Assembly (NCBI GenBank): GCA_000739535.1
Contig: DF820463.1
Coordinates: forward strand, 604,956-668,955
Source: Candidatus Vecturithrix granuli
Lineage (GTDB): Bacteria > Moduliflexota > Moduliflexia > Moduliflexales > Moduliflexaceae
Length of the DNA: 64,000 bases
Direction of reading: 5' to 3'
The notes under the pieces were generated by a model. That model was not told where the DNA came from, did not search any database, and saw only the letters and a program-made list of their open reading frames with translations. This document shows, piece after piece, positions 49,733 to 59,419 of this stretch. Each line of letters starts with the position of its first letter. The first letter of the stretch is position 1. The position numbers and the translations under genes are program-made.

Positions 49733-51685
49733 TTGAACGAGAAAAAAAAAGAAGCTACTTCAGAACCAACGCCCCTCGGCACAGTGGCTCTGGTGGTCCC
49801 GCTAGTTCACACGGGTATTGTGCAATCGGTTCTAAATACCGCGAAATTCCTTGCAATAAAAGGATATGCGGTTGATTTATTCACATTTTTTGATCCACGT
49901 TTCCCACTCCCCAGATTTGATGATCAGAAAATTGCTGTACATATTATCCGGTGTCCAATCACAGCGACCCTTATCTCTACTCAATGTCTTTTCTACCGTT
50001 ATACCCGCTATATTCAAATCTTTCTCCTTACCCTTGAATTTGCAGTGTATGAGTGGTTTCGACCACATACTTACGTTTTCATGATCGGTTTTGAACCGGA
50101 AGGGAGCATCATGGCCGGAATCCTGAGCAGATTGTGGGGCGTTCCGTATGTGTATCACTCCTTAGAAATTTATGAATTCAATCCGACGGCGTCTCGATTT
50201 CAGCGATTTTTGAAATATTTAGAAAACTGGTTTACGCAACGTGCCATCTTTTGTTTAATTCAGGATGAAAACCGGGCAGCGATTTTCGCCCAGGAAAATC
50301 ATGTGCAACGTAATAACGTGCTGATTGCCTATCATAGTCCGCTTGGACAGCAGGTATTTCCTGAAAAAAGCTCATATTTACGGGATCGCTTCCAAATCAG
50401 TCGTGATAAAATCATAGTGCTTGTTGTCGGATCGCTCATGATTGACCATTGCGTGGATCAAATTATCCGGTCGGTCGATTCCTGGCCAGAACAATTTGTG
50501 TTGGTTTTGCATGGCTGGTTTGGTACGCCTGAAGATCAAGCTGTAATTTCCCCTGAAATTGAGCGCCGGAAACATCGTGTGTTTTTATCTACCGAAGTGC
50601 TTGAAGAAGAGCACAAATACGTCATCTTTCAATCGGCGGATATTGGACTGATATTTTATAACCCAACAGATAAAAATTTAAAATTTGCTGCCGGATCATC
50701 AGGAAAATTATTCGATTTTATGCGAACCGGGATACCAGTGATTGCGAACAATTTGCCAGGGATGCAGAGATTGGTTGAAGACTCCGGCTGTGGCAAAATA
50801 GTAGAAACAGCAGAGCGGATTGGACAGACCCTGCCACACATTCTCACGCATTATGCATATTATCGGGAACATCTCTTGCAATCCTATCCCCAATATGAAT
50901 TTGGGACATGTTATGCAATCGTCTTAGACCAAATTACTGCTAAAATCGGAGATTTTTCAGGGCATAATAGACGTCTATGCTATGAGAAGGTTTCTCTTCA
51001 TAAAATCATGGAAATTTTTCGTACGTTTTTAAGAAAATCGAAAATTGCTGTCGCACGTATGCGTATGACAATAGGTGTTGCTCCACTGAGTTATTTATGG
51101 GCACATGATCGCGGTTTCCCGATTCACCGGTATTATGTGGAAATGTTTCTCAAAACATGGGCGGCTGATATTCGCGGTCATTGCCTGGAGTTTCAGGAAG
51201 ATTCTTACACATCGCGTTTTGGCGGGAAGGCAGTACAGAAGCTCGACATTCTCCATCAAGATGCACAAAATCCTCGTGCGACTCTGGTTGCCGATTTGAC
51301 CCAACCCAACACCTTACCATCAGCGACCTTCGATTGCATCATCTGCACACATGTGTTGCACGTAATTTTTGAGGTAGAAAAGGCATTGACTGAAATGTAT
51401 CGGATTCTGAAACCTGAAGGGGTACTGCTGGTAGCTGTGCCTCAAGTGAGCATGTGTGACCCTGACTGGCATGAATTGTGGCGTTTTACCCCGGAAGGCT
51501 TACAACGACTTCTGGAAAATGTTTTTGGGGAGGGGAATGTTCTTGTATGCGGATATGGGAACTCTCTCCTGGCGGCGGGCGAAATTCGAGGTCTTAGTGC
51601 TTATGAGTTTAGCCAGAAAGAGATCACTGTCAACGATCCACGGTTTGCGGTAGAAGTGTGCGGCCGCGCAACTAAACATATATAG
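49733..51685 (+). CDS. Glycosyltransferase-methyltransferase fusion protein
   Basis: A 650-residue protein with an N-terminal GT-B glycosyltransferase (about 15-400; VALVVPLVHTGIVQSVLNTAKFLA, GSSGKLFDFMRTGIPVIANNLPGMQRLVEDSGCG) and a C-terminal class I methyltransferase (about 470-640; FDCIICTHVLHVIFEVEKAL, YRILKPEGVLLVAVPQ, ELWRFTPEGLQRLL). The methyltransferase motif I is poorly conserved, so its activity is less sure. The start is TTG 49733, preceded by AAAGGGGAA at good spacing. It is the second fusion in the cluster joining a polymer-modifying transferase to a methyltransferase. Confidence 0.85.
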   Translation: MNEKKKEATSEPTPLGTVALVVPLVHTGIVQSVLNTAKFLAIKGYAVDLFTFFDPRFPLPRFDDQKIAVHIIRCPITATLISTQCLFYRYTRYIQIFLLTLEFAVYEWFRPHTYVFMIGFEPEGSIMAGILSRLWGVPYVYHSLEIYEFNPTASRFQRFLKYLENWFTQRAIFCLIQDENRAAIFAQENHVQRNNVLIAYHSPLGQQVFPEKSSYLRDRFQISRDKIIVLVVGSLMIDHCVDQIIRSVDSWPEQFVLVLHGWFGTPEDQAVISPEIERRKHRVFLSTEVLEEEHKYVIFQSADIGLIFYNPTDKNLKFAAGSSGKLFDFMRTGIPVIANNLPGMQRLVEDSGCGKIVETAERIGQTLPHILTHYAYYREHLLQSYPQYEFGTCYAIVLDQITAKIGDFSGHNRRLCYEKVSLHKIMEIFRTFLRKSKIAVARMRMTIGVAPLSYLWAHDRGFPIHRYYVEMFLKTWAADIRGHCLEFQEDSYTSRFGGKAVQKLDILHQDAQNPRATLVADLTQPNTLPSATFDCIICTHVLHVIFEVEKALTEMYRILKPEGVLLVAVPQVSMCDPDWHELWRFTPEGLQRLLENVFGEGNVLVCGYGNSLLAAGEIRGLSAYEFSQKEITVNDPRFAVEVCGRATKHI

Positions 51686-51726
51686 CTTTATTCCCTAAAA
51701 TAACCAGGTATCTTTTCTGAAGAACG

Positions 51727-52776
51727 ATGAAGATTTTCAGACACATCAAACAACGGGTTTACCAGTGGCGGCAACGTTTTCAACCAAATGGTATGATCTT
51801 GCTTTATCACAGGATTACAGAACTTCAATGTGATCCACAACTGTTAAGCGTCTCTCCCCAGCATTTTGAAGACCATCTGCAAATTATTACGCAATTCTAT
51901 CGCCCACATCATCTTACCAATATCACCCAATGCCTTTCTCTCGGGCATGTGCTTCCTCGTCGTTCTGTTATTATTACCTTTGACGATGGTTACGCTGACA
52001 ATTTACATCATGCTAAACCCCTGTTAGAGCAGTACCAAATCCCGGCAACAATGTTTGTAAGCTCGGGAGAAACAGATCGTTCCAGAGAATTCTGGTGGGA
52101 TGCCCTGGAATATATCTTGCTGCATCCCCATCATCTTCCGGAACATCTTGAGTTAACGATACAAGGCAGCGCAAATTCCTGGTCTCTTGGCGACGCTGTT
52201 CGATATCCCCAGGACAGCTATCAATGCTACCGTGATTGGAATGTTCTACATTCAGACACGCCAACGCTGCGCCATCAACTCTACCGATCTTTGTGTTCGA
52301 TTTTTCGCTGTCTCCCAGTTAACGAACGCACAGCACACCTGGAAGCATTATTTCAGTGGGCAGGGCTTGAACCAACTGCCCGTTTGACCCACTGCCGCTT
52401 GACGCCAACAGAGATTCCATTGCTTGTCACCGGGGGCCTGATTACAATTGGCGCGCATACTGCTCATCATCTGGTTCTTTCGACACTCTCGCCTGAACAG
52501 CAGCGCCAGGAAATTTGGCAAAATAAGCAACAATTAGAACTCTTGAGCGGCCAATCCGTTGAAGCTTTTGCTTATCCCTACGGCACCCCCGGTGATTATA
52601 ATCAAGATTCTATCACGATACTTCAAGAACTCGGTTTCAAAGCTGTCTGTTCTAATTTTCCGGGTCTTCTGACCGAGAAAATAGATCGGTTTCAATTACC
52701 GCGCTTCATCGTTCGCAATTGGCCCAGAGATCAATTTGCGCACCAATTGCAAACCTGGTTTAAGGGGGAACAGTGA
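51727..52776 (+). CDS. Polysaccharide deacetylase family protein
   Basis: NodB-homology (CE4) enzyme that removes N- or O-acetyl groups from sugars, 349 aa. Motif 1 is TFDDGYADN with catalytic Asp86 and metal Asp87; a His motif HTAHH follows near residue 240; the late AFAYPYGTPGDYN block fits motif 3. No signal peptide is seen, so it may act on a cytoplasmic lipid-linked sugar. The start MILLYHRI is preceded by an N-terminal basic segment. The stop overlaps the next gene's GTG start by four bases. Confidence 0.92.
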   Translation: MKIFRHIKQRVYQWRQRFQPNGMILLYHRITELQCDPQLLSVSPQHFEDHLQIITQFYRPHHLTNITQCLSLGHVLPRRSVIITFDDGYADNLHHAKPLLEQYQIPATMFVSSGETDRSREFWWDALEYILLHPHHLPEHLELTIQGSANSWSLGDAVRYPQDSYQCYRDWNVLHSDTPTLRHQLYRSLCSIFRCLPVNERTAHLEALFQWAGLEPTARLTHCRLTPTEIPLLVTGGLITIGAHTAHHLVLSTLSPEQQRQEIWQNKQQLELLSGQSVEAFAYPYGTPGDYNQDSITILQELGFKAVCSNFPGLLTEKIDRFQLPRFIVRNWPRDQFAHQLQTWFKGEQ

Positions 52777-54164
52777 CTATTCTTCAGGTAAATACATACG
52801 ATCTTGCTGGTGGAGCGGAAAAAATCGCCTATACGCTTCACGAGCAATATCAACAACAGCACCATCATGCCTTCCTGGCGGTTGGATATAAACGCTCTCA
52901 AGCCCCTAACATTTTCAGCATTCCTCATGAAATGTACCAGGGGCGATGGGAACGTACGTGGAACCGATTAGCCCAGAGTTTGTCGCCATTTATTTGGAAA
53001 ATTCGCGGAGTCAAACAAATGTATCACTTGTGCTGCCAGTTACGTGAACTTCCACATTCATGGAGAATAACCCTCGGTCACGAAGATTTTTATTTTCCGG
53101 GAACACGCCATTTACTCGAGATCCCTCCCACCAAGCCTGCTCTTGTCCATGCTCATAATTTACATGGCAATTATTTTGATTTGCGCGTTCTCCCCTGGTT
53201 AAGCAGTCAACTCCCAGTAATCCTGACCCTCCACGATGCCTGGTTGTTAAGCGGGCATTGTGCGCATTCGTTCGACTGCGAGCGTTGGAAAATCGGATGC
53301 GGACAGTGTCCGGATCTTTCAATTTATCCGGCAATTCACCGAGATGCCACGACATATAACTGGCGCAGAAAACAAACAATTTATACAAAATCGCAGTTAT
53401 ATGTGAGCACTCCTTCTCACTGGCTAATGCGGAAAGTTGAACAATCTATGCTATCCCAGGCAATAGTCAGCAAAAAAGTTATTCCCAATGGCATAGATCT
53501 TTCATTGTTCCATCCGGCTGACAAAATAACAGTAAGACAAAAACTAGGAATCCCTCTTGATACGGATGTTTGCCTGTTTGTTGCTCATGGAATCCATCAA
53601 AATCGCTGGAAAGATTCTCAGCTATTGCAAACGGTCATCATCAAAGTGGCGAATTCGCGGGAAAGCAAGAAGAATTGCCTCTTCATTGCGTTAGGAGCAA
53701 CAGAAAAAGAAGACTATATGGAACACTATGGACGAGCAAAATTCCGATTTGTTCCCTTCGAAAAAGAAACGGCGTCTGTCACGAATTACTATCAGGCCGC
53801 GGATATTTATGTTCATGCTGCAAGAGTTGATACGTTTCCAACGACAATATTGGAAGCTTTGGCCTGTGGAATCCCTGTAGTTGCAACAGCAGTAGGAGGA
53901 ATTCCAGAACAAATAGAGCAAGGGAACACAGGGTTTTTGATTCCTCCTGGGAATTCTGAAGCAATGGCAGCAGCGATTCAAGAATTATTGTATAATCACA
54001 AACGTTGTCATGACATGGGAATACAGGCTGCAAAGATGGCTCGGGAGCGATTTGATGTAAAACGGATGATTGCTGACTATCTTACGTGGTATGAAGAAAT
54101 ACTCAACAACTCTTCTAAAACATCGTTGTGTCCTTATGGTCAAACGGATGAACTGAGGAGATAA
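52773..54164 (+). CDS. Family 4 glycosyltransferase
   Basis: Retaining GT-B glycosyltransferase, 463 aa. It has the N-terminal LQVNTYDLAGGAEKIAYTL, the histidine-rich LTLHDAWLLSGHCAHS typical of WcaC/colanic-type enzymes, and the donor-site EALACGIPVVATAVGGIPEQ with preceding VHAARVDTFPTTILE. The start is GTG 52773, overlapping the deacetylase stop and preceded by AGGGGGAA. Sugar specificity unknown. Confidence 0.93.
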   Translation: MTILQVNTYDLAGGAEKIAYTLHEQYQQQHHHAFLAVGYKRSQAPNIFSIPHEMYQGRWERTWNRLAQSLSPFIWKIRGVKQMYHLCCQLRELPHSWRITLGHEDFYFPGTRHLLEIPPTKPALVHAHNLHGNYFDLRVLPWLSSQLPVILTLHDAWLLSGHCAHSFDCERWKIGCGQCPDLSIYPAIHRDATTYNWRRKQTIYTKSQLYVSTPSHWLMRKVEQSMLSQAIVSKKVIPNGIDLSLFHPADKITVRQKLGIPLDTDVCLFVAHGIHQNRWKDSQLLQTVIIKVANSRESKKNCLFIALGATEKEDYMEHYGRAKFRFVPFEKETASVTNYYQAADIYVHAARVDTFPTTILEALACGIPVVATAVGGIPEQIEQGNTGFLIPPGNSEAMAAAIQELLYNHKRCHDMGIQAAKMARERFDVKRMIADYLTWYEEILNNSSKTSLCPYGQTDELRR

Positions 54165-54200
54165 TGACAATGCTAAAGTAAGGTTAGTTCCAAATGAAAT

Positions 54201-55877
54201 ATGAATAAACGTATTCAACGAATTTTTTACTATTGGATGCCGTATATTACCTATACCTTGCTGTTATTGAGTTCTGTTCTGGTTCAGCATGTTGATTCAG
54301 GCTTCTTTTCTAAGCGCATACTTCTTTTGTCAGGTATTTTGGGCCTATCTGGATTCTTGTTCGGGCAACATATCTTTTTATGCTTCCGCGCGTCATCAAA
54401 ACAAGAAAGACATGAAGCCAGATTCAGTCTATTTATAACAACCTTAGGATTTTTTCTGTTGCTAACAATTATTGAATTGTTCCTTCCTACGCCCCATTCT
54501 GAGTATTCTGCAACCCAGAAAGCTCTTCAGTTACAATTTGAGAGAAGAAATCAGGTAGTTGAATATCTCTTTCGGGATATACAGATGAAGTTATCATACA
54601 ATAATCTCGGGTGGGCAGATGATTCAAAAGAATATGTACCAAAACCTCAGTATCGGATAATATTTATTGGAGATTCGTTCCTTGAAGTGCATTCCTCAAA
54701 GAATTTATCGAGACGCATAGAAGATTTATTAAAAAACAATGGAACTGAAATAGAGGTGATAAACTTCTCTAAAGATGATACAGGACCGGAACAATATCGG
54801 CATAAATTCTATGAATTTGCTCTTGAATTACAACCAGAGCAGATCATCTTTTTTTTGTATGAAGCCAATGATCTTTCTATCGGTTATCGTTATACTCCCT
54901 ATATGCATCCCCCTTTTCGTATCACGGACAACGCGTTAAAACATTTAGATACGATAGAAATTCCAGAGTACGCCCAAAAATATTTACAGAACGTCAACCA
55001 GGAAAAAATTATATTCCATAATAAAATGGAATTATTTAGAACTTTACAGAATATGGGCTTGACAGTAGAGCAAAAAAATCTGATTTATTTGGCAGCTTAC
55101 GGATATTTTCATAATGAACATCATAAGAAGCGTTTATTTCAAAAAACTTTGATCGCCTTAAATAAACTTTCTGGCAAGTTGATAGACTATGTCAGAACCG
55201 AATGGTATCATAAATTGCCTGATCAACGCCGTCATGATGAAGAGCTTTATCGACGATATCGAGAAATTTTTAAACTCCCACAAAGCGAACGGCTCGAAGC
55301 GATTGCTAAATTTATGGCGCAAGAATATTTGTTAATTCAAGATTATCGTCTTTGTTTACAACTTTTACAACAGCAGGATGAACGGTTTATCTCTTTGTTA
55401 ATCGCTCAACAAGATATGCTCTATTATTTATTTCCGGCTATTGAGCATGCTTTGCAAGGAAATGTGCTTACTCAAAAAAAACCAGTTAATCATGAAGTTA
55501 TAGAGCGGGCAACGGATGAATACATGAAATTATTTGATGAAATGGGAGCCATCGCTGAGGACAATGATATTACTTTAATATTCGTTCTTATCCCGGAAGC
55601 CTCGTATGCTGATGAAGATTTCCACCAATTCTGGCTGCCGATGATTGATTTTCAACAATATTTTTCCGAACAGCATGCCTTGTATTTATCCCTCAAAAAT
55701 AAATTGATCAAAAAATTTTTTGTCATTGATCTTGCAGAATCTTCTTCTCAACTCCGAAATAACTATTGGAAATTTGATGGACATTGGAATGAAACAGGTC
55801 ATCAACACATTAGTAACATCCTTGCGACAGAAATTTTATCCCATAAGTCACCAAAGGAGTTGAGCACCAAATGGTAG
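54201..55877 (+). CDS. Membrane-anchored SGNH-fold protein
   Basis: A 558-residue protein. The N-terminal 100 residues contain three hydrophobic segments (about 10-30, 36-55, 70-92). Residues about 150-558 have SGNH hydrolase features: block I FIGDSFLEVHSS (Gly157, Asp158, Ser159), a mid-region FFLYEANDL with the Asn of block III, and block V FDGHWNETGHQHIS with Asp526 and His528. Such proteins in polysaccharide loci are O-acetyltransferases or esterases (compare the AlgJ/AlgX type). The long insert between the blocks is helical and unfamiliar. Its stop overlaps the following glycosyltransferase start. Confidence 0.78.
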   Translation: MNKRIQRIFYYWMPYITYTLLLLSSVLVQHVDSGFFSKRILLLSGILGLSGFLFGQHIFLCFRASSKQERHEARFSLFITTLGFFLLLTIIELFLPTPHSEYSATQKALQLQFERRNQVVEYLFRDIQMKLSYNNLGWADDSKEYVPKPQYRIIFIGDSFLEVHSSKNLSRRIEDLLKNNGTEIEVINFSKDDTGPEQYRHKFYEFALELQPEQIIFFLYEANDLSIGYRYTPYMHPPFRITDNALKHLDTIEIPEYAQKYLQNVNQEKIIFHNKMELFRTLQNMGLTVEQKNLIYLAAYGYFHNEHHKKRLFQKTLIALNKLSGKLIDYVRTEWYHKLPDQRRHDEELYRRYREIFKLPQSERLEAIAKFMAQEYLLIQDYRLCLQLLQQQDERFISLLIAQQDMLYYLFPAIEHALQGNVLTQKKPVNHEVIERATDEYMKLFDEMGAIAEDNDITLIFVLIPEASYADEDFHQFWLPMIDFQQYFSEQHALYLSLKNKLIKKFFVIDLAESSSQLRNNYWKFDGHWNETGHQHISNILATEILSHKSPKELSTKW

Positions 55878-56749
55878 AACTTTCCTCACATATCGCCTGG
55901 CCTAAAATTAGTATCACCACTCCATCTTATAATCAAGCTGCTTTTTTGGAAACCACAATTCAAAGCATTCTCTCGCAGAATTATCCAAATCTTGAATATA
56001 TTATTATAGATGGCGGGTCAACCGATGGAAGTGTTGACATTATCAAAAAATATGCACAGCATTTGCATTTTTGGTGTAGCGAATCGGATGATGGGCAATA
56101 TAATGCTATAAACAAGGGGTTTTCCCTTTCTTCCGGCGAAATTATGGCCTGGTTGAATAGCGATGATATGTATTTTCCCTGGGCGTTAAAAACGGTCGCG
56201 AGTATTATGGCGGAACTCCCCCAAGTAGAATGGCTGACAACTCTCGAGCGCGGAAAATGGGATTGGCAGGGGTTTTGCCTTCAATATTATCCGGTGCCAG
56301 GATATTCCAGGGAAGCCTTTTTAGACGGATGCTATCTGCCGGCTATGAAGGAAAAGGATATGGGCTGTATTCAGCAGGAATCGACGTTTTGGCGTCGTTC
56401 CCTCTGGAACAAAATCGGAGGAAAAATCCCATTAACATTTCCGTTAGCCGCTGATTTTAATCTCTGGGCGCAGTTTTACTGTCATGCGGAACTATATGCG
56501 ACTCGTTCTCCTTTAGGTGGATTCCGATGCCAGGAAGATCAGCGCAGCTCTCATATAGAACGCTACATTTCGGAAGCCAATAAAGCGCTTGACAATATAC
56601 GAGAAATTTTACATTGGATGCCACGTAACAGAGGAAAACTCATGGAGCAATGGTTTGCATCCAGGTATTATTCTGCAAAACAAGTGTATCGTCAACATCC
56701 TGACAGACCTGACGGCACATGGGCAATAAAGGAATATCGTTTTTTATGA
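55871..56749 (+). CDS. Family 2 glycosyltransferase, paralogue 1
   Basis: GT-A glycosyltransferase, 292 aa: ISITTPSYNQAAFLETTIQ, then IDGGSTDGSVDII, then AWLNSDDMYFPW as the metal site, and QQESTFWRRSLWNKIGG. It is closely similar along its whole length to the enzyme at 59420 (identical stretch TIQSILSQNYPNLEYIIIDG in both), including the unusual C-terminal HPDRPDGTW tail. Start and stop overlap its neighbours by 7 and 4 bases, so it is part of a tightly packed transcript. Confidence 0.93.
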   Translation: MVELSSHIAWPKISITTPSYNQAAFLETTIQSILSQNYPNLEYIIIDGGSTDGSVDIIKKYAQHLHFWCSESDDGQYNAINKGFSLSSGEIMAWLNSDDMYFPWALKTVASIMAELPQVEWLTTLERGKWDWQGFCLQYYPVPGYSREAFLDGCYLPAMKEKDMGCIQQESTFWRRSLWNKIGGKIPLTFPLAADFNLWAQFYCHAELYATRSPLGGFRCQEDQRSSHIERYISEANKALDNIREILHWMPRNRGKLMEQWFASRYYSAKQVYRQHPDRPDGTWAIKEYRFL

Positions 56750-57678
56750 ATCATCATCATGCTAACCAACAACCGCTAATTTCTATAGTGATTCCATCGT
56801 TTAATCAGGGACAATTTATCGAACAGGCCATAACGTCTGTATTGGGACAAAATTATCCGAATATCGAACTTATCGTGATTGATGGCGGGAGTAGTGATCA
56901 GACGCTTCAAATTGTTGAAAAATACCAGCATTCGATCCGTCATTGTATTTCTGAACCGGATCATGGGCAGGCTGAGGCGATTAATAAGGGATTTCGCCTG
57001 GCACAAGGAGATATCTTGGCCTGGCTCAATTCTGATGATATGTACTTACCATGCACCTTGTCGAAAATAGCTGCTGCCATAGGAAACACGACAGAACCTG
57101 CGCTTGTCTATGGAGGCGCGTTATACTTTTATGAAAAGACAACCTATACATTTGGCGAATTGCCGCCTGAGTTTGATCCTGACCAGTTGACATATTTCGA
57201 TTATATGATCCAGCCCAGCACTTTTTGGAACAGGAGGGTATGGGAAACGGTCGGCGAATTAAACGAAATGTATTGTTATGTGTTAGATTGGGACTGGTTC
57301 ATCAGGGCTTCAAAAATCTGCCAGTTTACCCGTCTCGAAGGCGAGTATCTGGCAATATATCGACTGCATGGATCCCATAAAAGCGGTACAGGCAAAGATG
57401 CGCGTCAGGAAGAAATTCTGCGTGTTGTCGAGACGTATGCCAGCCAGGAATGGATTGCTGCGTATCACGATGTCTACAAAGTAATCACGCCGTTACGGAC
57501 ATGGTTGTATCGCTTATCTCGGTTGAAGTTATACTGGCTGCGATATGGCTTGTACCCTCGATTATATCTCAAATATGGGAAACATTGTATCGAGGATATT
57601 ATCTTGAGTTTATTAATTGTTCCACATATTTCCACAGAACCCCGGTTTAACCGATTGAAACCGTATCCTTCTTTTTAA
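56746..57678 (+). CDS. Family 2 glycosyltransferase, paralogue 2
   Basis: GT-A glycosyltransferase, 310 aa, same subfamily as its neighbours but more distant: ISIVIPSFNQGQFIEQAITS, IDGGSSDQTLQIV, LAWLNSDDMYLP and MIQPSTFWNRRVWETVGEL. ATG 56746 overlaps the previous stop (ATGA); the frame is open from 56719. The C-terminal 60 residues are basic and aromatic, possibly a membrane-surface helix. Donor sugar unknown. Confidence 0.92.
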   Translation: MNHHHANQQPLISIVIPSFNQGQFIEQAITSVLGQNYPNIELIVIDGGSSDQTLQIVEKYQHSIRHCISEPDHGQAEAINKGFRLAQGDILAWLNSDDMYLPCTLSKIAAAIGNTTEPALVYGGALYFYEKTTYTFGELPPEFDPDQLTYFDYMIQPSTFWNRRVWETVGELNEMYCYVLDWDWFIRASKICQFTRLEGEYLAIYRLHGSHKSGTGKDARQEEILRVVETYASQEWIAAYHDVYKVITPLRTWLYRLSRLKLYWLRYGLYPRLYLKYGKHCIEDIILSLLIVPHISTEPRFNRLKPYPSF

Positions 57679-57701
57679 AGAAATGGAGAGAGAGCTGCTT
57701 G

Positions 57702-59387
57702 ATGATGGAAAATCACCTCAGAAATCGCATGGCGTTTTTTAGAAAATATATCAAAACGGCTAAACATGATCTGTTTATGATCGGGGTTTTATGTGTAGCT
57801 GCCTGGAAATTAACCTGCGGTCTTGAGTATTTCATGGATATAAAACTATCTGACGAGAGCCTCTATCTCTATTCCGGAATACAAATCTCAGACTATGGTA
57901 TTCCAAAATTTGCCGAGTATAGTCCGTTATATGCGTTCTGGTATTATCTGCTTTCATTATTTCAACCGGATAAAATTCAATTATACTATCTCAATTATAA
58001 GGTATTAGCAGGATTATTACCAATTTTGATGTATCTTTTATTCAGAAGATATCGTGTTTCTGTCGCTGAATCCGGATGTCTCGCAGGATTTGTCTTGCTT
58101 GCTCATGCCAACCTACCAGTATGGCCTAAAGTCGGTCATCTGGCAGTTTTACTATCATTGTTATTCTTTCTTATTGCGACATGTACCAATTCTTTTGACA
58201 GGGCAACATTAATTTTAAGTATAGGCGCTTTATTGAGTTCTTATGTCAGACCTGAGTTTTTCATGACTTATGTGTTATTGATTGGTCTATCTCTTATTAT
58301 TGCTGTAATCAAGAAACATTTTACTGGAAAAGATATGTATTTGTTTGTGATGGTCATACTTCTTTCAATAGTATGTATCATTCTTTTAGGAGTACCCGCG
58401 TTTAGTAGAAACGGAGAGAGAAGTTTCTTTGCATTCAGTCAGCATTTTGCTGTAAACTGGGTAACATGGACCAGGAGTGACATCAATCCCTGGACAAATT
58501 GTGAAGAAATTGTGACAGATAATTTTGGTCTAGTCCGGAGTATCCCTGAGGCTTATGAAAATAATCCATCTGTATTTCTGAAGCACGTTGTCTCCAACCT
58601 GAAAAACACAGGGAAAACGTTGACGAAGTTATTAACGCCAAAGTATAATAAAATATTTTTACCGAATAATAAATTATTTCATCTTATTGAAATAACTTTT
58701 TTGTTTGGGATGATAGGACTCTATTTACATTCGATAAAAAAAAGGTGGTTAGGAAAGCTCAGCTCGAAATTTCAACAACATAAAAATCTTTTCGTTCATT
58801 TCGGTTTATATTCAATCCCTGGTTTTATCGCAGCAATTATCATCTTCCCAAGAGACCATTATTTATTGCTGCAAAGTATATTCTTCCTTATCGTCATCGC
58901 TTGTATTCTCATAAAAAATCCTTGTGAAAATCATATTATAATCGATAGACAACACGTATATATTCTTGGATTTCTTATCATAGCTTTCACGCCAACTCCT
59001 GAAAATACACACCCATACCAGCTTCCCGGGCAATATCAATATAACTTAAAAACGATTCATTTTCTGAACTCTCTGAAAATTAAAGAGCAGGTGAACTTAC
59101 TTGAAACAGAAGGAGGAGGATATAGTATTTATGTGGGAGAGAATTATAATACGATACTGGAAGTTGAGAAAAATACTTCCTATGAAATGTTCATGCAAGA
59201 AAAGAATCTGAATATGATTATTTTAAATGATACATTAAAAGAAGATACCAGATTCAAAGATGACAAAGAATGGCAACTTTTTTTAACCAAATATGAAAGT
59301 TTCGGGTTCATAAAAATAGCAATTGATGGGACTCCTTTCAAGTTGCTCGTAAAGAAAGATCTGTTATATTCCTCTGAAAATACATAA
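57702..59387 (+). CDS. Polytopic membrane protein, GT-C glycosyltransferase-like
   Basis: A 561-residue protein with about ten hydrophobic segments between residues 25 and 430 and a soluble C-terminal tail of about 120 residues. An acidic motif in the first periplasmic loop (DIKLSDESLYLYSG) and the overall layout resemble GT-C enzymes of the PMT/ArnT type, which use lipid-linked sugars. I do not recognise a named family. GGAGAGAGAG lies before the paired ATG codons at 57702/57705. The base composition is visibly AT-richer than the upstream part of the cluster. Confidence 0.7.
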   Translation: MMENHLRNRMAFFRKYIKTAKHDLFMIGVLCVAAWKLTCGLEYFMDIKLSDESLYLYSGIQISDYGIPKFAEYSPLYAFWYYLLSLFQPDKIQLYYLNYKVLAGLLPILMYLLFRRYRVSVAESGCLAGFVLLAHANLPVWPKVGHLAVLLSLLFFLIATCTNSFDRATLILSIGALLSSYVRPEFFMTYVLLIGLSLIIAVIKKHFTGKDMYLFVMVILLSIVCIILLGVPAFSRNGERSFFAFSQHFAVNWVTWTRSDINPWTNCEEIVTDNFGLVRSIPEAYENNPSVFLKHVVSNLKNTGKTLTKLLTPKYNKIFLPNNKLFHLIEITFLFGMIGLYLHSIKKRWLGKLSSKFQQHKNLFVHFGLYSIPGFIAAIIIFPRDHYLLLQSIFFLIVIACILIKNPCENHIIIDRQHVYILGFLIIAFTPTPENTHPYQLPGQYQYNLKTIHFLNSLKIKEQVNLLETEGGGYSIYVGENYNTILEVEKNTSYEMFMQEKNLNMIILNDTLKEDTRFKDDKEWQLFLTKYESFGFIKIAIDGTPFKLLVKKDLLYSSENT

Positions 59388-59419
59388 AAATAACCCTATT
59401 TGATTCATTGGCTGCTTAT

